Origin: Zetaproteobacteria bacterium CG_4_9_14_3_um_filter_54_145
GTDB taxonomy: Bacteria; Pseudomonadota; Zetaproteobacteria; Mariprofundales; Mariprofundaceae
Length of the DNA stretch: 43,388 nucleotides
Direction of reading: 5' to 3'
NCBI GenBank assembly: GCA_002791575.1
Contig: PFXI01000042.1
Span: 1-43,388 of the forward strand
The notes under the pieces are model-generated. The model was not told the DNA's origin. It saw only the letters and a program-made list of their open reading frames with translations, and searched no databases. Position numbers and translations under genes: made by a program. This document shows, piece by piece, positions 25,476 through 34,063 of this stretch (position 1 is its first letter; every line of letters begins with the position of its first letter).

Positions 25476-26730
25476 CAACATCATATATGCTTTGCTGGCA
25501 CTGGTGATCGGCTTCGCTGCAACGGCAGCTGCAGGAGAGTGGGATCATGCATCAACTGCGCTGCAGGATAACAATGCCACGGTCGTCACCAACCTGTCAC
25601 CACAGGAGCGCACCATTTTACAAGCTTCACTGGCGCTGAAAACAGACAAGCCGGGGCAGGCGCTGCGTTTGCTGGCCAGTGCAAAAGGCAGTGGCGACCC
25701 GCTGGTAGCACTGCTCGAGGCCGAAGCACGCCGGCAACAGGCCATCGCCGCTGTGCGCGAAGCCGGTGGTAGCGGCAAAGAGGTACAGATGCTGGCATCG
25801 GCCGATCTGAACCGCGGCCTCGGTGAGGCTGATGCACGTCTGAATGCATTCATGGACAGGCTGGATCCGATCAGCGGTGAACCACTCGATATTCTGCAAC
25901 CGGGACCGGATGTCGCCAGCGTATTCCTGTTTGATAAGGCCCGCAGCCGCATGTTTGTCTATCAACCGGACAGTAATGGCCGACTGACAAAAATCACCGA
26001 TGAGTATGTCGTAACCGGCTCGGAGAAGGGCGATAAGGAACGCCAGGGCGACGGTCGCACCCCCAACGGGGTCTATCGCTTTATCAAAAAACTGCAGGGC
26101 AAAGAGTTGCAGGCCATTTACGGACCGGTCGCCTTTCCCATCGATTACCCCAACGAGCTGGACCGGCTGCACCACAAGAACGGCTCCGGCATCTGGTTGC
26201 ACGGTTACCCGATGGATGTGAGCCGTCGGCCGCCGCAGGATACCCGCGGCTGCTTCTCCCTGTCGAATAACCGCCTGCTGGCCATGGCCAGACACGTCAG
26301 TCTGGGCAAGACATGGGTAGTCGTGGGTGAAAACCTCCGCTTCGGTCATCCGGATGATAAACAGCAGCTGCTGGAATCAGTCAAACGGGACATCGAAACC
26401 TGGCGGCATGACTGGGTAGCACTGAATAACGATGCCTATCTCTCCCACTACCATCCATCTTTCCATTCCGGCGATCGTGATCTGGCAGCGTGGAAGGCAT
26501 ACAAGCGCCGGGTGCATGCAGGCAAGGCATTTATCGATGTCAGCCTGAGCGATTTGACACTGATGCACGACCCCAACCGCTGGCCCGAGGGTGAGGTGGT
26601 TGTCGCCGAATTCGTGCAGCATTACCGCTCCAGCAACTATGCCGATGCCAGCCGTAAACGCCTCTATCTGGCGCGTGCCGATGCCGACAGCGCCTGGAAA
26701 ATCCTGCTTGAAGAGAGCCTGGATAAATGA
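25459..26730 (+). CDS. YkuD-domain peptidoglycan enzyme, Csd6/Pgp2-like
   Basis: This is a 423-residue protein: signal peptide (about 1-25), a helical part, a YkuD catalytic domain (about 145-295) and a C-terminal NTF2-like domain (about 318-423). The active site reads 'WLHGYPMD' then 'DTRGCFSLSN', with His and Cys in place; the usual SHGC is TRGC here. This layout matches Csd6 of Helicobacter and Pgp2 of Campylobacter, LD-carboxypeptidases that set cell shape, and YafK-type enzymes. Whether this one is a carboxypeptidase or a transpeptidase cannot be told. Its ATG lies 17 bases before the stop of the TPR gene; its own stop overlaps the next gene (ATGA). Confidence 0.88.
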   Translation: MKQLSNNIIYALLALVIGFAATAAAGEWDHASTALQDNNATVVTNLSPQERTILQASLALKTDKPGQALRLLASAKGSGDPLVALLEAEARRQQAIAAVREAGGSGKEVQMLASADLNRGLGEADARLNAFMDRLDPISGEPLDILQPGPDVASVFLFDKARSRMFVYQPDSNGRLTKITDEYVVTGSEKGDKERQGDGRTPNGVYRFIKKLQGKELQAIYGPVAFPIDYPNELDRLHHKNGSGIWLHGYPMDVSRRPPQDTRGCFSLSNNRLLAMARHVSLGKTWVVVGENLRFGHPDDKQQLLESVKRDIETWRHDWVALNNDAYLSHYHPSFHSGDRDLAAWKAYKRRVHAGKAFIDVSLSDLTLMHDPNRWPEGEVVVAEFVQHYRSSNYADASRKRLYLARADADSAWKILLEESLDK

Positions 26731-27821
26731 ACACCAACCCATCCGATGACAAGGTAAAAGACCTCTCCAGCCGCCGCTTTCAGAAACTGGCGGATGAGAA
26801 CAGGGAGCTCAAAGCCTATGTCGCGGAAGTGATGCAGCGGCTGCGTCAGAACGAGAAGCTATTTTCACGTCTGTTTGAACTCGAATCGCAGGTACTCAAA
26901 GCTGCAGACCCGGAAGACCTCTGTTTCACCCTGCTGCGCGGGTTGCGCTCGGGTTTTGAGCTGGATGTGGTGCGCTTCTGGCTCGATCGCTCCAGTTTCA
27001 TGGGTGGGCATAAACTCGATGGCCTCTCCGACCGCGACCTGGTGTGGGTGGAAAAAGATGAAATCACCGGTATGGGCCTTGCGCGCAAACCGGTCTGGCT
27101 GATCCAGCTCTCATCAGAAAACCCGTTTGTCTGGCTGCAGGCTCAGGACAGTCATCTCGGTTCACTGGCGCTGCTGACACTGGGAAACCCGGAGCGCCCG
27201 TTCGGCGTACTCGGGCTGGGCTCGGTAGACAGGAGCCGCTTTGCCCCCGACCAGAGCAGTGATTTCCTGCAGCATCTGGCACAGGTTATCGGCCTGACTA
27301 TGGAGCATGCTGTTGCTCAGGAGAGGCTGGCACGTTTGTCGGTCACCGATGCCGTGACCGGCAGTCATAACCGCCGTTTTTTACAACCGCACAGCCACCA
27401 GCCGCTTTCACAGTGGTTCGGGGCGGATACCCCTGTGGCCTGCCTATACATCGATATTGATCAGTTCCGCGGCTATGTTGAGCGCGCTGGAGAAGTGGCC
27501 GGTGATCAGGCACTGAATACTGTATGCAGCGTGGTTCGTCAGTTTGTGCGCTCCAGCGACCCGCTAATTCGCATGGAAGGCGATGAATTTGCCCTCTTCC
27601 TGCCCGGTATATCTGAAGCCAAGGCGCTGGAGATTGCCGGCCTTGCCATACAGAAGGTTGCCGAATCAGAGCATGGTGCAGGAGATCTTGCCATCAGTAT
27701 CGGGCTGGCATTTTCCCGTACAGAGCAGGATTTGACCGTCAAGGCACTGATCGCCAATGCCGATCAGGCGATGTATGTCGCCAAAGCGCTCGGCGGCAAC
27801 CGCTTCGAGGTTGCGGATTAA
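26727..27821 (+). CDS. DUF484 domain fused to a GGDEF domain
   Basis: This is a 364-residue cytoplasmic protein. Residues 1-200 are a DUF484 domain (helix 'RRFQKLADENRELKAYVAEV', then a GAF-like fold with 'LGSLALLTLGNPERPFGVLGLGS'). Residues ~205-364 form a GGDEF domain. Its active-site loop is MEGDEF, with Glu in place of the first Gly, so diguanylate cyclase activity is doubtful. The usual inhibitory RxxD site is also not evident (FVRSSDPLIRMEGDEF has a different pattern). DUF484 genes normally precede xerC, as here, but are usually shorter. Coupled to the YkuD gene by ATGA. Confidence 0.88.
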   Translation: MNTNPSDDKVKDLSSRRFQKLADENRELKAYVAEVMQRLRQNEKLFSRLFELESQVLKAADPEDLCFTLLRGLRSGFELDVVRFWLDRSSFMGGHKLDGLSDRDLVWVEKDEITGMGLARKPVWLIQLSSENPFVWLQAQDSHLGSLALLTLGNPERPFGVLGLGSVDRSRFAPDQSSDFLQHLAQVIGLTMEHAVAQERLARLSVTDAVTGSHNRRFLQPHSHQPLSQWFGADTPVACLYIDIDQFRGYVERAGEVAGDQALNTVCSVVRQFVRSSDPLIRMEGDEFALFLPGISEAKALEIAGLAIQKVAESEHGAGDLAISIGLAFSRTEQDLTVKALIANADQAMYVAKALGGNRFEVAD

Positions 27822-27828
27822 CACGCCC

Positions 27829-28719
27829 ATGGCGGTTGATTTTCAGGCGGCTGTATCCGCCTATCTGCAAGAGATGGCCGAAGTACGGCTTGCTTCACCC
27901 CATACCATCGCCGCCTACCGCCGTGATCTGGACGCATTCGCCGAGCATTGCGGCAATATGCCGCTGTCGCAGATCACCCGCGTTCAGGTGCAGGACTGGC
28001 TGGTGGCGGGGCATGCGGCAGGGCGAGCGCCGGCAACACTTGCACGCCGCCTCTCTGCCCTGACCGGCCTGCTCGATCACGCGGTACAGGCGGGTATCTG
28101 CCCGCTCAATGCGGCAGCCGGCGTACGGCCGCCAAAACAGGCCACGCGCCTGCCACGCACCCTGCCACCGGAGCAAACCGCCGCGCTGATGCAGCCGACC
28201 AGCGCTACTGCGGACCGGCGCGACCTGGCACTGCTGGCGGTCATGTATGGCGCAGGACTGCGTGTCTCCGAGACTGTCGGGCTTGATCTGTACGATGTCG
28301 ACCTGCATAGCTGCGAATTGCGTGTCTTCGGCAAGGGCAGCAAACAACGCGTCGTGCCGCTGCCTGCTGTGGCTGCTGATCTGCTCCGCGACTGGCTGGA
28401 TGAACGGCAGCAAGGCCCGGTCAATGATGATCAGGCCGTTTTTCTCAACCGCTTCGGCGAGCGTTTATCTGTGCGCAGCGTGCAGCGCATGCTCAAACAG
28501 CGGGCCCTGATCAATGGCACCGATATATCGGTCACGCCGCATCGCCTGCGCCACTCCTTTGCTACCCATCTGCTGGCTGGTGGTGTTGACCTGCGCGCTA
28601 TACAGGAGTTGCTCGGCCATGCTTCGCTGGGGACAACCGAGCGTTATACCCACCTCGATATCGCCAGACTCACTGAAGTCTACGATCAGGCCCATCCGCG
28701 TGCCGGCAGGCGTGACTAG
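27829..28719 (+). CDS. xerC: Tyrosine recombinase XerC
   Basis: This is a 296-residue tyrosine recombinase with a SAM-like N-terminal domain (1-90) and a catalytic domain. All six residues are in place: Arg145 (GAGLRVSE), Lys172 (GKGSKQR), His238 and Arg241 (HRLRHSFA), His264 (LGHASLGTT) and Tyr273 (RYTHLD). These positions are within a few residues of E. coli XerC. The DUF484-xerC order supports XerC over XerD or a phage integrase. It resolves chromosome dimers at dif together with XerD. The start at 27829 is chosen because it lies 8 bases after the previous stop and opens the conserved domain. Confidence 0.95.
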   Translation: MAVDFQAAVSAYLQEMAEVRLASPHTIAAYRRDLDAFAEHCGNMPLSQITRVQVQDWLVAGHAAGRAPATLARRLSALTGLLDHAVQAGICPLNAAAGVRPPKQATRLPRTLPPEQTAALMQPTSATADRRDLALLAVMYGAGLRVSETVGLDLYDVDLHSCELRVFGKGSKQRVVPLPAVAADLLRDWLDERQQGPVNDDQAVFLNRFGERLSVRSVQRMLKQRALINGTDISVTPHRLRHSFATHLLAGGVDLRAIQELLGHASLGTTERYTHLDIARLTEVYDQAHPRAGRRD

Positions 28720-28778
28720 CCCACCGGCGCGGACCCGTGCCCACATTGATGCCCGTATGAGCCTGAGCCCATGCAGCC

Positions 28779-29006
28779 ATGCTGATATACGCTCCATCAC
28801 GGCTTGCTGTTCTCCACCTGTCTACCCTGCGGCGTGATCAGGATATCCTGCGACAGCCCGTCAGTACTTCAAACCATATCCCGGCCCGCTTTTCGCTCTC
28901 CGTAGCAGAGGTGGATCAGCTGATCGCCGCTGGTCGCGAGCTGCAGCGCAATAACCCGGTATATCAGCAGTTCATCACCGATCTGCAGCGCACCGCAGAC
29001 ATGTGA
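28779..29006 (+). pseudogene. Possible C-terminal remnant of a patatin-like phospholipase
   Basis: This is a 75-codon open frame preceded by an in-frame stop. Its second half (RFSLSVAEVDQLIAAGREL, then a short tail ending FITDLQRTADM) looks like the C-terminal 'fsLp.eavd.LIaaGR.lLr.sp.fq..l.dl' of bacterial patatin-like phospholipases. No catalytic GxSxG part is present upstream, and xerC occupies that position. Either a decayed gene or a small gene of unknown role. The match is from memory and weak. Confidence 0.4.
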
Positions 29007-29092
29007 AGTGGCCATTTTGGCGTGATGATGCTAGAAACAAGCTGAGCCGCCGGTATCCGGAAGCGGGCAACAGACAACGACGTGAGGTAGCC

Positions 29093-29320
29093 ATGCATGT
29101 AAAACTGTTCTCTATACTGGGCCTGATTGCACTGGCGGTAATTTTTATTGTGCAGAATACCGATGTGGTTGCGTTGCGCGTTCTGTTCTGGGAAATAGAT
29201 ATGTCGCGCTCACTGATGTTTCTGTTCCTGTTGCTGATCGGCATGGTTGCCGGCTGGTTTTTGCGCGCCCATATGCTGCATCAGTCAGACCATGATGCGC
29301 GTACAGATGACCGGCGCTGA
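29093..29320 (+). CDS. lapA: LapA domain protein (DUF1049)
   Basis: This is a 75-residue inner-membrane protein with two segments (about 4-22, 'LFSILGLIALAVIFIVQNTD', and 42-60, 'LMFLFLLLIGMVAGWFL'). The conserved 'VQNTDVVALRVLFWEIDMSRSLMF' between and around them defines DUF1049/LapA. LapA with LapB controls LPS synthesis in enterics; no lapB is seen here. The start at 29093 has GTGAGGT upstream; an earlier ATG (29003) adds a polar tail that is unlike the family. Confidence 0.85.
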   Translation: MHVKLFSILGLIALAVIFIVQNTDVVALRVLFWEIDMSRSLMFLFLLLIGMVAGWFLRAHMLHQSDHDARTDDRR

Positions 29321-29360
29321 AAACGCTACGCATAGAACCACCGCTTCATACCCCGACCAC

Positions 29361-29380
29361 AGTGTAAAGGAGTGTAAAGG
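29361..29380 (+). promoter_or_regulatory. Tandem 10-bp direct repeat upstream of the exporter operon
   Basis: AGTGTAAAGG occurs twice back to back (29361-29370, 29371-29380), about 40 bases before the tolC-like start. Half-sites repeated every 10 bases on one face of the helix are typical of OmpR/PhoB-type response regulators. No regulator gene is adjacent. Confidence 0.45.
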
Positions 29381-29421
29381 TGATTCTCTGCCCCTCCTGC
29401 CTCTGTTATCATCATCCCACA

Positions 29422-30822
29422 ATGAAAAAGATCTCATACCCCGCCCTGCTGCTGTTAATGATGGTTGTCACACAGGCAAATGCCGCTTCTCTGGATGATC
29501 CCTTTTCAGTCTCGGCCCTGATGGCTCCCTCACCGGCAGATGCGGGCATCTGCGACAACCGCATCGAGGGAAAGTTGCTGACGCTGGCCGATGTGATCCA
29601 GATCAGCCTCTGTAATAACCCGCAAACACGCGTCGCCTGGGCCTCGGCCCGCACGGCGGCAGCAGTGCTGGGTGCCAGCCACGCTTCACAACTACCGACG
29701 CTATCACTGAACGGATCGGCCGATCACACGGCAGCAGCTACGGGCGCTGTACATAGCATAGCCAACCGGCAGAGCGGCTCGCAGTCACTGAGCTATCTGC
29801 TCTACGATTTCGGCGGGCGCGAGGCCGGCATCGACAATGCCCGTGCGCTGCTCACGGCCGCCAATGCCAGCGGCAATGCTACCCTGCAAACGCTATTTCT
29901 GGATGCCGCACAAGCCTATCTGTCGCTAATCTCGGCACGTGCCGCTGTAGAGGCCAGTCGCAGCAGCGAAGCATCCGCCCGCGAAAGTCTGGCGGCGGCC
30001 GTGGCGCGCTATCAGGCCGGATCGGCAACGCCGGCGGATCGCCTGCAGGCAAAAACAGCACTGGCACAGGCCACACTGACCCGCGTCACGGCCGAGGGTA
30101 CGATGTATAACGCCCTGGGTACGCTGGCCAATGCCATGGGTGTAGCACCAACGCTGGCCCTCGATTTTGCCGAGCTGCCACAGGCGCGCCCCGACATAAA
30201 GACGGAAGAGAACGTTGCCGAGCTGATCCGCGGGGCACAGCAACAGCGGCCGGATCTGCTGGCTGCCGAGGCCGGCATTGACGCGGCCGAAGCCGGCATT
30301 GCCTCTGTGCGCGCCTCCGGCATGCCGCAGCTCACCATCGACGCCGCTGTTGCCGATAGTCGAAACAGTACCGCCGGCGGCACCACGGCCAACACCCGCA
30401 GCGGCAACATTGCACTGAATATCAGCTTCCCCATATTCACCGGCTTCAAAACCACCTACCAAACCCTCGCAGCCGAGGCCCGGCTGGAAAACAGTATAGC
30501 CAGCCGTGACCTGCTTGCCCGCCAGATCGAGCTGCAGGTATGGCAGGCCTATCACAACCTGCGCAGCAAAGGCGAGGCGCTGCGCACCGCAGCAGATCTG
30601 CTGGCTTCAGCCGGTGAATCCGAAGCCATGAGTCTGGGCCGCTATCAGGAGGGGGTGGGCAATATCATTGATCTGCTCACCGCCCAGAGCGCCATGGCCA
30701 GCGCCCGTCAGCAACATGTCAGCGCCCTCTACAGCTGGCATGCCGCCCGATTCGCGCTGGCACAGGCTATCGGGGCGCTCGACCTCGATGCCCTGCAACA
30801 GATTCGGCATATGGAGCAATAA
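29422..30822 (+). CDS. TolC family outer membrane efflux protein
   Basis: This is a 466-residue outer-membrane channel subunit. It has a signal peptide (about 1-24, ending QANAAS) and two repeats of the TolC fold: a first half with 'LTLADVIQISLCNNPQTRVAWASARTA' split over about 50-80, and a second half with 'RGAQQQRPDLLAAEAGIDAAEAGI' around 265-290. Long alpha-helical, Ala-rich stretches form the periplasmic tunnel. It is the first gene of a four-gene exporter operon, followed after 2 bases by the adaptor. An earlier in-frame start (29380) is less likely, since the signal peptide begins at 29422. Confidence 0.92.
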   Translation: MKKISYPALLLLMMVVTQANAASLDDPFSVSALMAPSPADAGICDNRIEGKLLTLADVIQISLCNNPQTRVAWASARTAAAVLGASHASQLPTLSLNGSADHTAAATGAVHSIANRQSGSQSLSYLLYDFGGREAGIDNARALLTAANASGNATLQTLFLDAAQAYLSLISARAAVEASRSSEASARESLAAAVARYQAGSATPADRLQAKTALAQATLTRVTAEGTMYNALGTLANAMGVAPTLALDFAELPQARPDIKTEENVAELIRGAQQQRPDLLAAEAGIDAAEAGIASVRASGMPQLTIDAAVADSRNSTAGGTTANTRSGNIALNISFPIFTGFKTTYQTLAAEARLENSIASRDLLARQIELQVWQAYHNLRSKGEALRTAADLLASAGESEAMSLGRYQEGVGNIIDLLTAQSAMASARQQHVSALYSWHAARFALAQAIGALDLDALQQIRHMEQ

Positions 30823-30824
30823 CA

Positions 30825-32000
30825 ATGGATGTGATGCATTTTTTCAGCCGCAAGCTGGTCATCGGCACTATCGCTGCCATCGCCCTTTCCGCCGGCGCTT
30901 ACACACTGTTCTGGCCACAGCCGCTGCCGGTGAGCCAGCGCTATGCAACAGAGCCGGTGCAGGCAGGCCCGCTGATTGAGGCGGTCTCGGCCAACGGTAC
31001 ACTCAACCCGGTGATTCTGGTCAATGTCGGCACGCAGGTCTCCGGCGTGGTCAAGAGTATTCATGCCGACTTTAACGACACGGTGCAGGAGAACCAGATT
31101 CTGCTTGAGCTCGATCCGTCGTTGATCAGGGCGACCATGGCACAGTCGGAGGCGAATGAAGCCTCGGCCCGCGCCTCGCTTGATCTGGCACGGGCCAATA
31201 TGAAACGAACCACAGCACTGTTCAAAAAAGAGTATGTCACTGCACAGGACGTTGATACCGCCACTCAGGCCCTGAAGGCTGCCGAAGCACAGCTGGCACT
31301 CGCCAAAGCCCAGCTTCAGCGCGACCGCATCAATCTGGCTTATACGGTCATTCGCTCGCCGGTCTCCGGCGTCGTTGTCTCACGCGAGGTGGATGTCGGT
31401 CAGACGGTGGCTGCCTCGTTCCAGACGCCGACCCTGTTCAAGATCGCCCAGAGCCTGACCAGCATGCAGATTGACTCCAGTTTTGCCGAGGCCGATATCG
31501 GCGCTATCCGGGTCGGCCAGGAGGCCACCTTCACCGTTGATGCCTATCCGGGGCGCGATTTTAACGGCAAGGTACGTCAGGTTCGACTCAACCCCACCAC
31601 ACAGCAGAACGTCGTGACCTACAACGTCGTTATCGATGTAAACAACGATGAGCGCATTCTGCTGCCCGGCATGACTGCCTATGTCAGTGTGGTCACGGCC
31701 CGTCTGCAGAGCGTGCTTAAGGTCTCCAATGCGGCACTGCGCTTTCGCCCGGCGACCGACGCCGTGATTGAACGCTCACCCGCAGACGCAGAGCAGAGTA
31801 GCAAGCAGAGCGGCCTGCGCGGTACCGTCTATATGACCGGTAAAAAAGGACTGCGACCGGTTCGCCTGCAACTAGGCGCATCCGATAACAACACCACCGA
31901 GGTGCTGGGTGGTGCCATCAAGGCAGGCGATCTGGTCGTGGTCGATATTGCGGATGCCGGCGGCACAGCCAAACGCTCGCCCAGCCTGCGTATCCGTTAA
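30825..32000 (+). CDS. MacA-like periplasmic adaptor (HlyD/RND MFP family)
   Basis: This is a 391-residue adaptor with an N-terminal membrane anchor (about 8-28), split lipoyl domain ('VSANGTLNPVILVNVGTQVSG' in part and 'TVIRSPVSGVVVSREVDVGQTV'), an alpha hairpin (about 105-165, Ala-rich), beta-barrel and membrane-proximal parts. It bridges the inner-membrane transporter with the TolC channel. With a MacB-type ATPase and permease next to it, this is a MacAB-TolC style exporter; the substrate is unknown (macrolide, siderophore or peptide are family options). Confidence 0.92.
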   Translation: MDVMHFFSRKLVIGTIAAIALSAGAYTLFWPQPLPVSQRYATEPVQAGPLIEAVSANGTLNPVILVNVGTQVSGVVKSIHADFNDTVQENQILLELDPSLIRATMAQSEANEASARASLDLARANMKRTTALFKKEYVTAQDVDTATQALKAAEAQLALAKAQLQRDRINLAYTVIRSPVSGVVVSREVDVGQTVAASFQTPTLFKIAQSLTSMQIDSSFAEADIGAIRVGQEATFTVDAYPGRDFNGKVRQVRLNPTTQQNVVTYNVVIDVNNDERILLPGMTAYVSVVTARLQSVLKVSNAALRFRPATDAVIERSPADAEQSSKQSGLRGTVYMTGKKGLRPVRLQLGASDNNTTEVLGGAIKAGDLVVVDIADAGGTAKRSPSLRIR

Positions 32001-32004
32001 CAGT

Positions 32005-32718
32005 ATGGGCGAGCTACTCTCACTGCACGATCTCGACAAGGCTTACGATACCGATGCCGGACCGGTCAAGGTACTCAAGCAGCTGTCGCTGCGTATCGAT
32101 GAGGGTGAGTTTGTCGCCATCATGGGCCCCTCCGGCTCCGGCAAATCAACGCTGATGAATATTCTCGGCTGCCTGGACGTGGCGAGCAGCGGCCGTTACC
32201 TGCTGGACGGCCGCGATGTCGGCGCGCTGGATGATGATGATCTGGCCAGGGTGCGCAGCGAGGTGATCGGCTTTGTCTTCCAGGGTTTCAACCTGCTGCC
32301 GCGCGCCACACTGGTGGCCAATGTGGCGCTGCCACTGATCTATCAGCGTATCGGGCGCAGCACACGCAGTGCGCGCGCTGCAACCATGCTTGAGCGCGTC
32401 GGCTTGAAGGAGTGGTTGCACTCACTGCCACCGCGCATCTCCGGCGGCCAGCAGCAGCGCGTCGCCATTGCCCGCGCACTGGTCACCGAGCCACGCCTGA
32501 TTCTGGCTGATGAGCCCACCGGCAATCTCGATACCCGTACCGGACGTGAGATCATGCAGCTGTTTCAACAGATCAATCGCGACAGCGGCATGACACTGGT
32601 GCTGGTCACCCATGATCGTAATGTGGCGAGCTTTGCCTCGCGGCTGGTCTACCTGCTGGACGGGCGCATTCACTATGACGGGCCTGTGGATGCATTTCGC
32701 GAAGAGGAGCTGGTATGA
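32005..32718 (+). CDS. ABC exporter ATPase (MacB/LolD-type)
   Basis: This is a 237-residue ATPase with Walker [11 protein letters not shown]-loop '[14 protein letters not shown]', signature [15 protein letters not shown], Walker B '[12 protein letters not shown]' and the switch His in LVTHD. These are all characteristic of the MacB/LolD group. The ATG at 32005 lies 4 bases after the adaptor stop; an earlier frame start is only a shadow. It overlaps the permease gene by 4 bases. In enteric MacB the ATPase and permease are fused; here they are two proteins. Confidence 0.94.
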   Translation: MGELLSLHDLDKAYDTDAGPVKVLKQLSLRIDEGEFVAIMGPSGSGKSTLMNILGCLDVASSGRYLLDGRDVGALDDDDLARVRSEVIGFVFQGFNLLPRATLVANVALPLIYQRIGRSTRSARAATMLERVGLKEWLHSLPPRISGGQQQRVAIARALVTEPRLILADEPTGNLDTRTGREIMQLFQQINRDSGMTLVLVTHDRNVASFASRLVYLLDGRIHYDGPVDAFREEELV

Positions 32719-33938
32719 TCCTCTCTCTGCTCGGCGAAGCGCTCTCGGCCATGGCGGCCAACCGGCTGCGCACGTTTCTTACCGCCCTCGGTATTCTTAT
32801 CGGCGTGGCCGCCGTGGTGCTGATGGTAGCCATCGGTCAGGGTACCCAGAAACAGGTGGGCGATTCGATCGCCTCGATGGGCTCGAATTTGCTGATTGTG
32901 CGCTCGGGCGCCCCGAGAAAGGGGGGGGTGCATGGCGGTGCGGGCAATATGCCGACACTGACCACAATGGATGCGCTGGCCATCGCTCAGCTGACGCGCG
33001 CGGCTCTCGTGGCGCCGACCGTCATGGGCTCTGTGCAGATCGTTTACGGCCCCAACAACTGGAACACCACGGCCACCGGCACCAATGCCGATTATCTGCA
33101 AATCCGCGACTGGCGGGTGGTTTCCGGGCGTGATTTTTCCGAGTCGGAGGCGATGAGCGGCGTGCGCGTGGCCCTGCTCGGTCAGGAGGTAGCGCGGCAA
33201 CTCTTCGGCGATGAGAATCCCGTGGGCAAATCAATTCGCGTGCAGCGCTCACCCTTTCTTGTCATCGGCCTGCTCGATGCCAAGGGGCAGAGTATGGGCG
33301 GCCAGAATCAGGACGATATGATCATTGTACCGCTGGTAACAGCCCAACGGCAGTTATTCGGCACTCAGTTTCAGGGTACGGTATCGATGGTGATGGTACA
33401 GGCCAGATCAGCACAGGATATGACGCCACTGGAGAGTAGTGCACGTGAGCTGCTGCGCCAGCGCCACCATCTGAGAGCCCGCGCTGAAGAAGATTTCCGC
33501 ATCACCAATATGACCGAGGTGAGCGAAACAGCCTCGGAGGTGACCGGCATGCTCTCCATTCTGCTCGGTGCGATTGCCTCGATTTCGCTGTTTGTCGGCG
33601 GTATCGGCATCATGAATATCATGATGGTTTCGGTGACGGAACGCACGCGTGAGATCGGTATCCGTATGGCGATCGGTGCCAGCCGCAGCCATATACTGAT
33701 ACAGTTCCTGCTCGAATCGGTGATCATTACCGTCGCCGGCGGCACGGCCGGCATTGCAGTCGGCATCGGACTGGCTCTGGCTGCCACACGCATGTTTGAT
33801 GTCTGGACGGCCATCACCGCCATGCCGGTGCTGCTCGCCTTCGGCGTATCGGTGGCGGTGGGTATCTTTTTCGGCCTCTATCCGGCACGCAAAGCCTCGC
33901 GCATGCGTCCCATTGATGCGCTGCGCTATCAGGGGTAG
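32715..33938 (+). CDS. ABC exporter permease (MacB/FtsX type)
   Basis: This is a 407-residue permease. The first membrane segment (about 18-40, 'FLTALGILIGVAAVVLMVAIG') is followed by a large periplasmic domain (about 45-280). Three C-terminal segments follow (FtsX domain), with 'GGIGIMNIMMVSVTERTREIGIRMAIGA' around 295-322 and 'GLYPARKASRMRPIDALRY' at the end. It works with the ATPase before it, the adaptor and the TolC protein to move a substrate out from the periplasm by the mechanotransmission mechanism known for MacB. Confidence 0.94.
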   Translation: MILSLLGEALSAMAANRLRTFLTALGILIGVAAVVLMVAIGQGTQKQVGDSIASMGSNLLIVRSGAPRKGGVHGGAGNMPTLTTMDALAIAQLTRAALVAPTVMGSVQIVYGPNNWNTTATGTNADYLQIRDWRVVSGRDFSESEAMSGVRVALLGQEVARQLFGDENPVGKSIRVQRSPFLVIGLLDAKGQSMGGQNQDDMIIVPLVTAQRQLFGTQFQGTVSMVMVQARSAQDMTPLESSARELLRQRHHLRARAEEDFRITNMTEVSETASEVTGMLSILLGAIASISLFVGGIGIMNIMMVSVTERTREIGIRMAIGASRSHILIQFLLESVIITVAGGTAGIAVGIGLALAATRMFDVWTAITAMPVLLAFGVSVAVGIFFGLYPARKASRMRPIDALRYQG

Positions 33939-34063
33939 CGATACTGGCCACTTGCTGTTCAAACGGCCCGTCAGTGATTATGCTGCTCGCGACTGTTTAT
34001 TGGAATGAAAATTGCTTTACCTGACATAGCAGCTACGATTATTCACACGGGGAAGGAGGGTGC

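Noticed and set aside
27829-28719. Tyrosine recombinase as a phage or island integrase
   Set aside because: Its length, residue positions and place directly after a DUF484 gene fit chromosomal XerC; no attachment sites or phage genes are around it.
29361-29380. Tandem repeat as a CRISPR or minisatellite
   Set aside because: Only two 10-bp units without spacers; a regulator site is a better reading.
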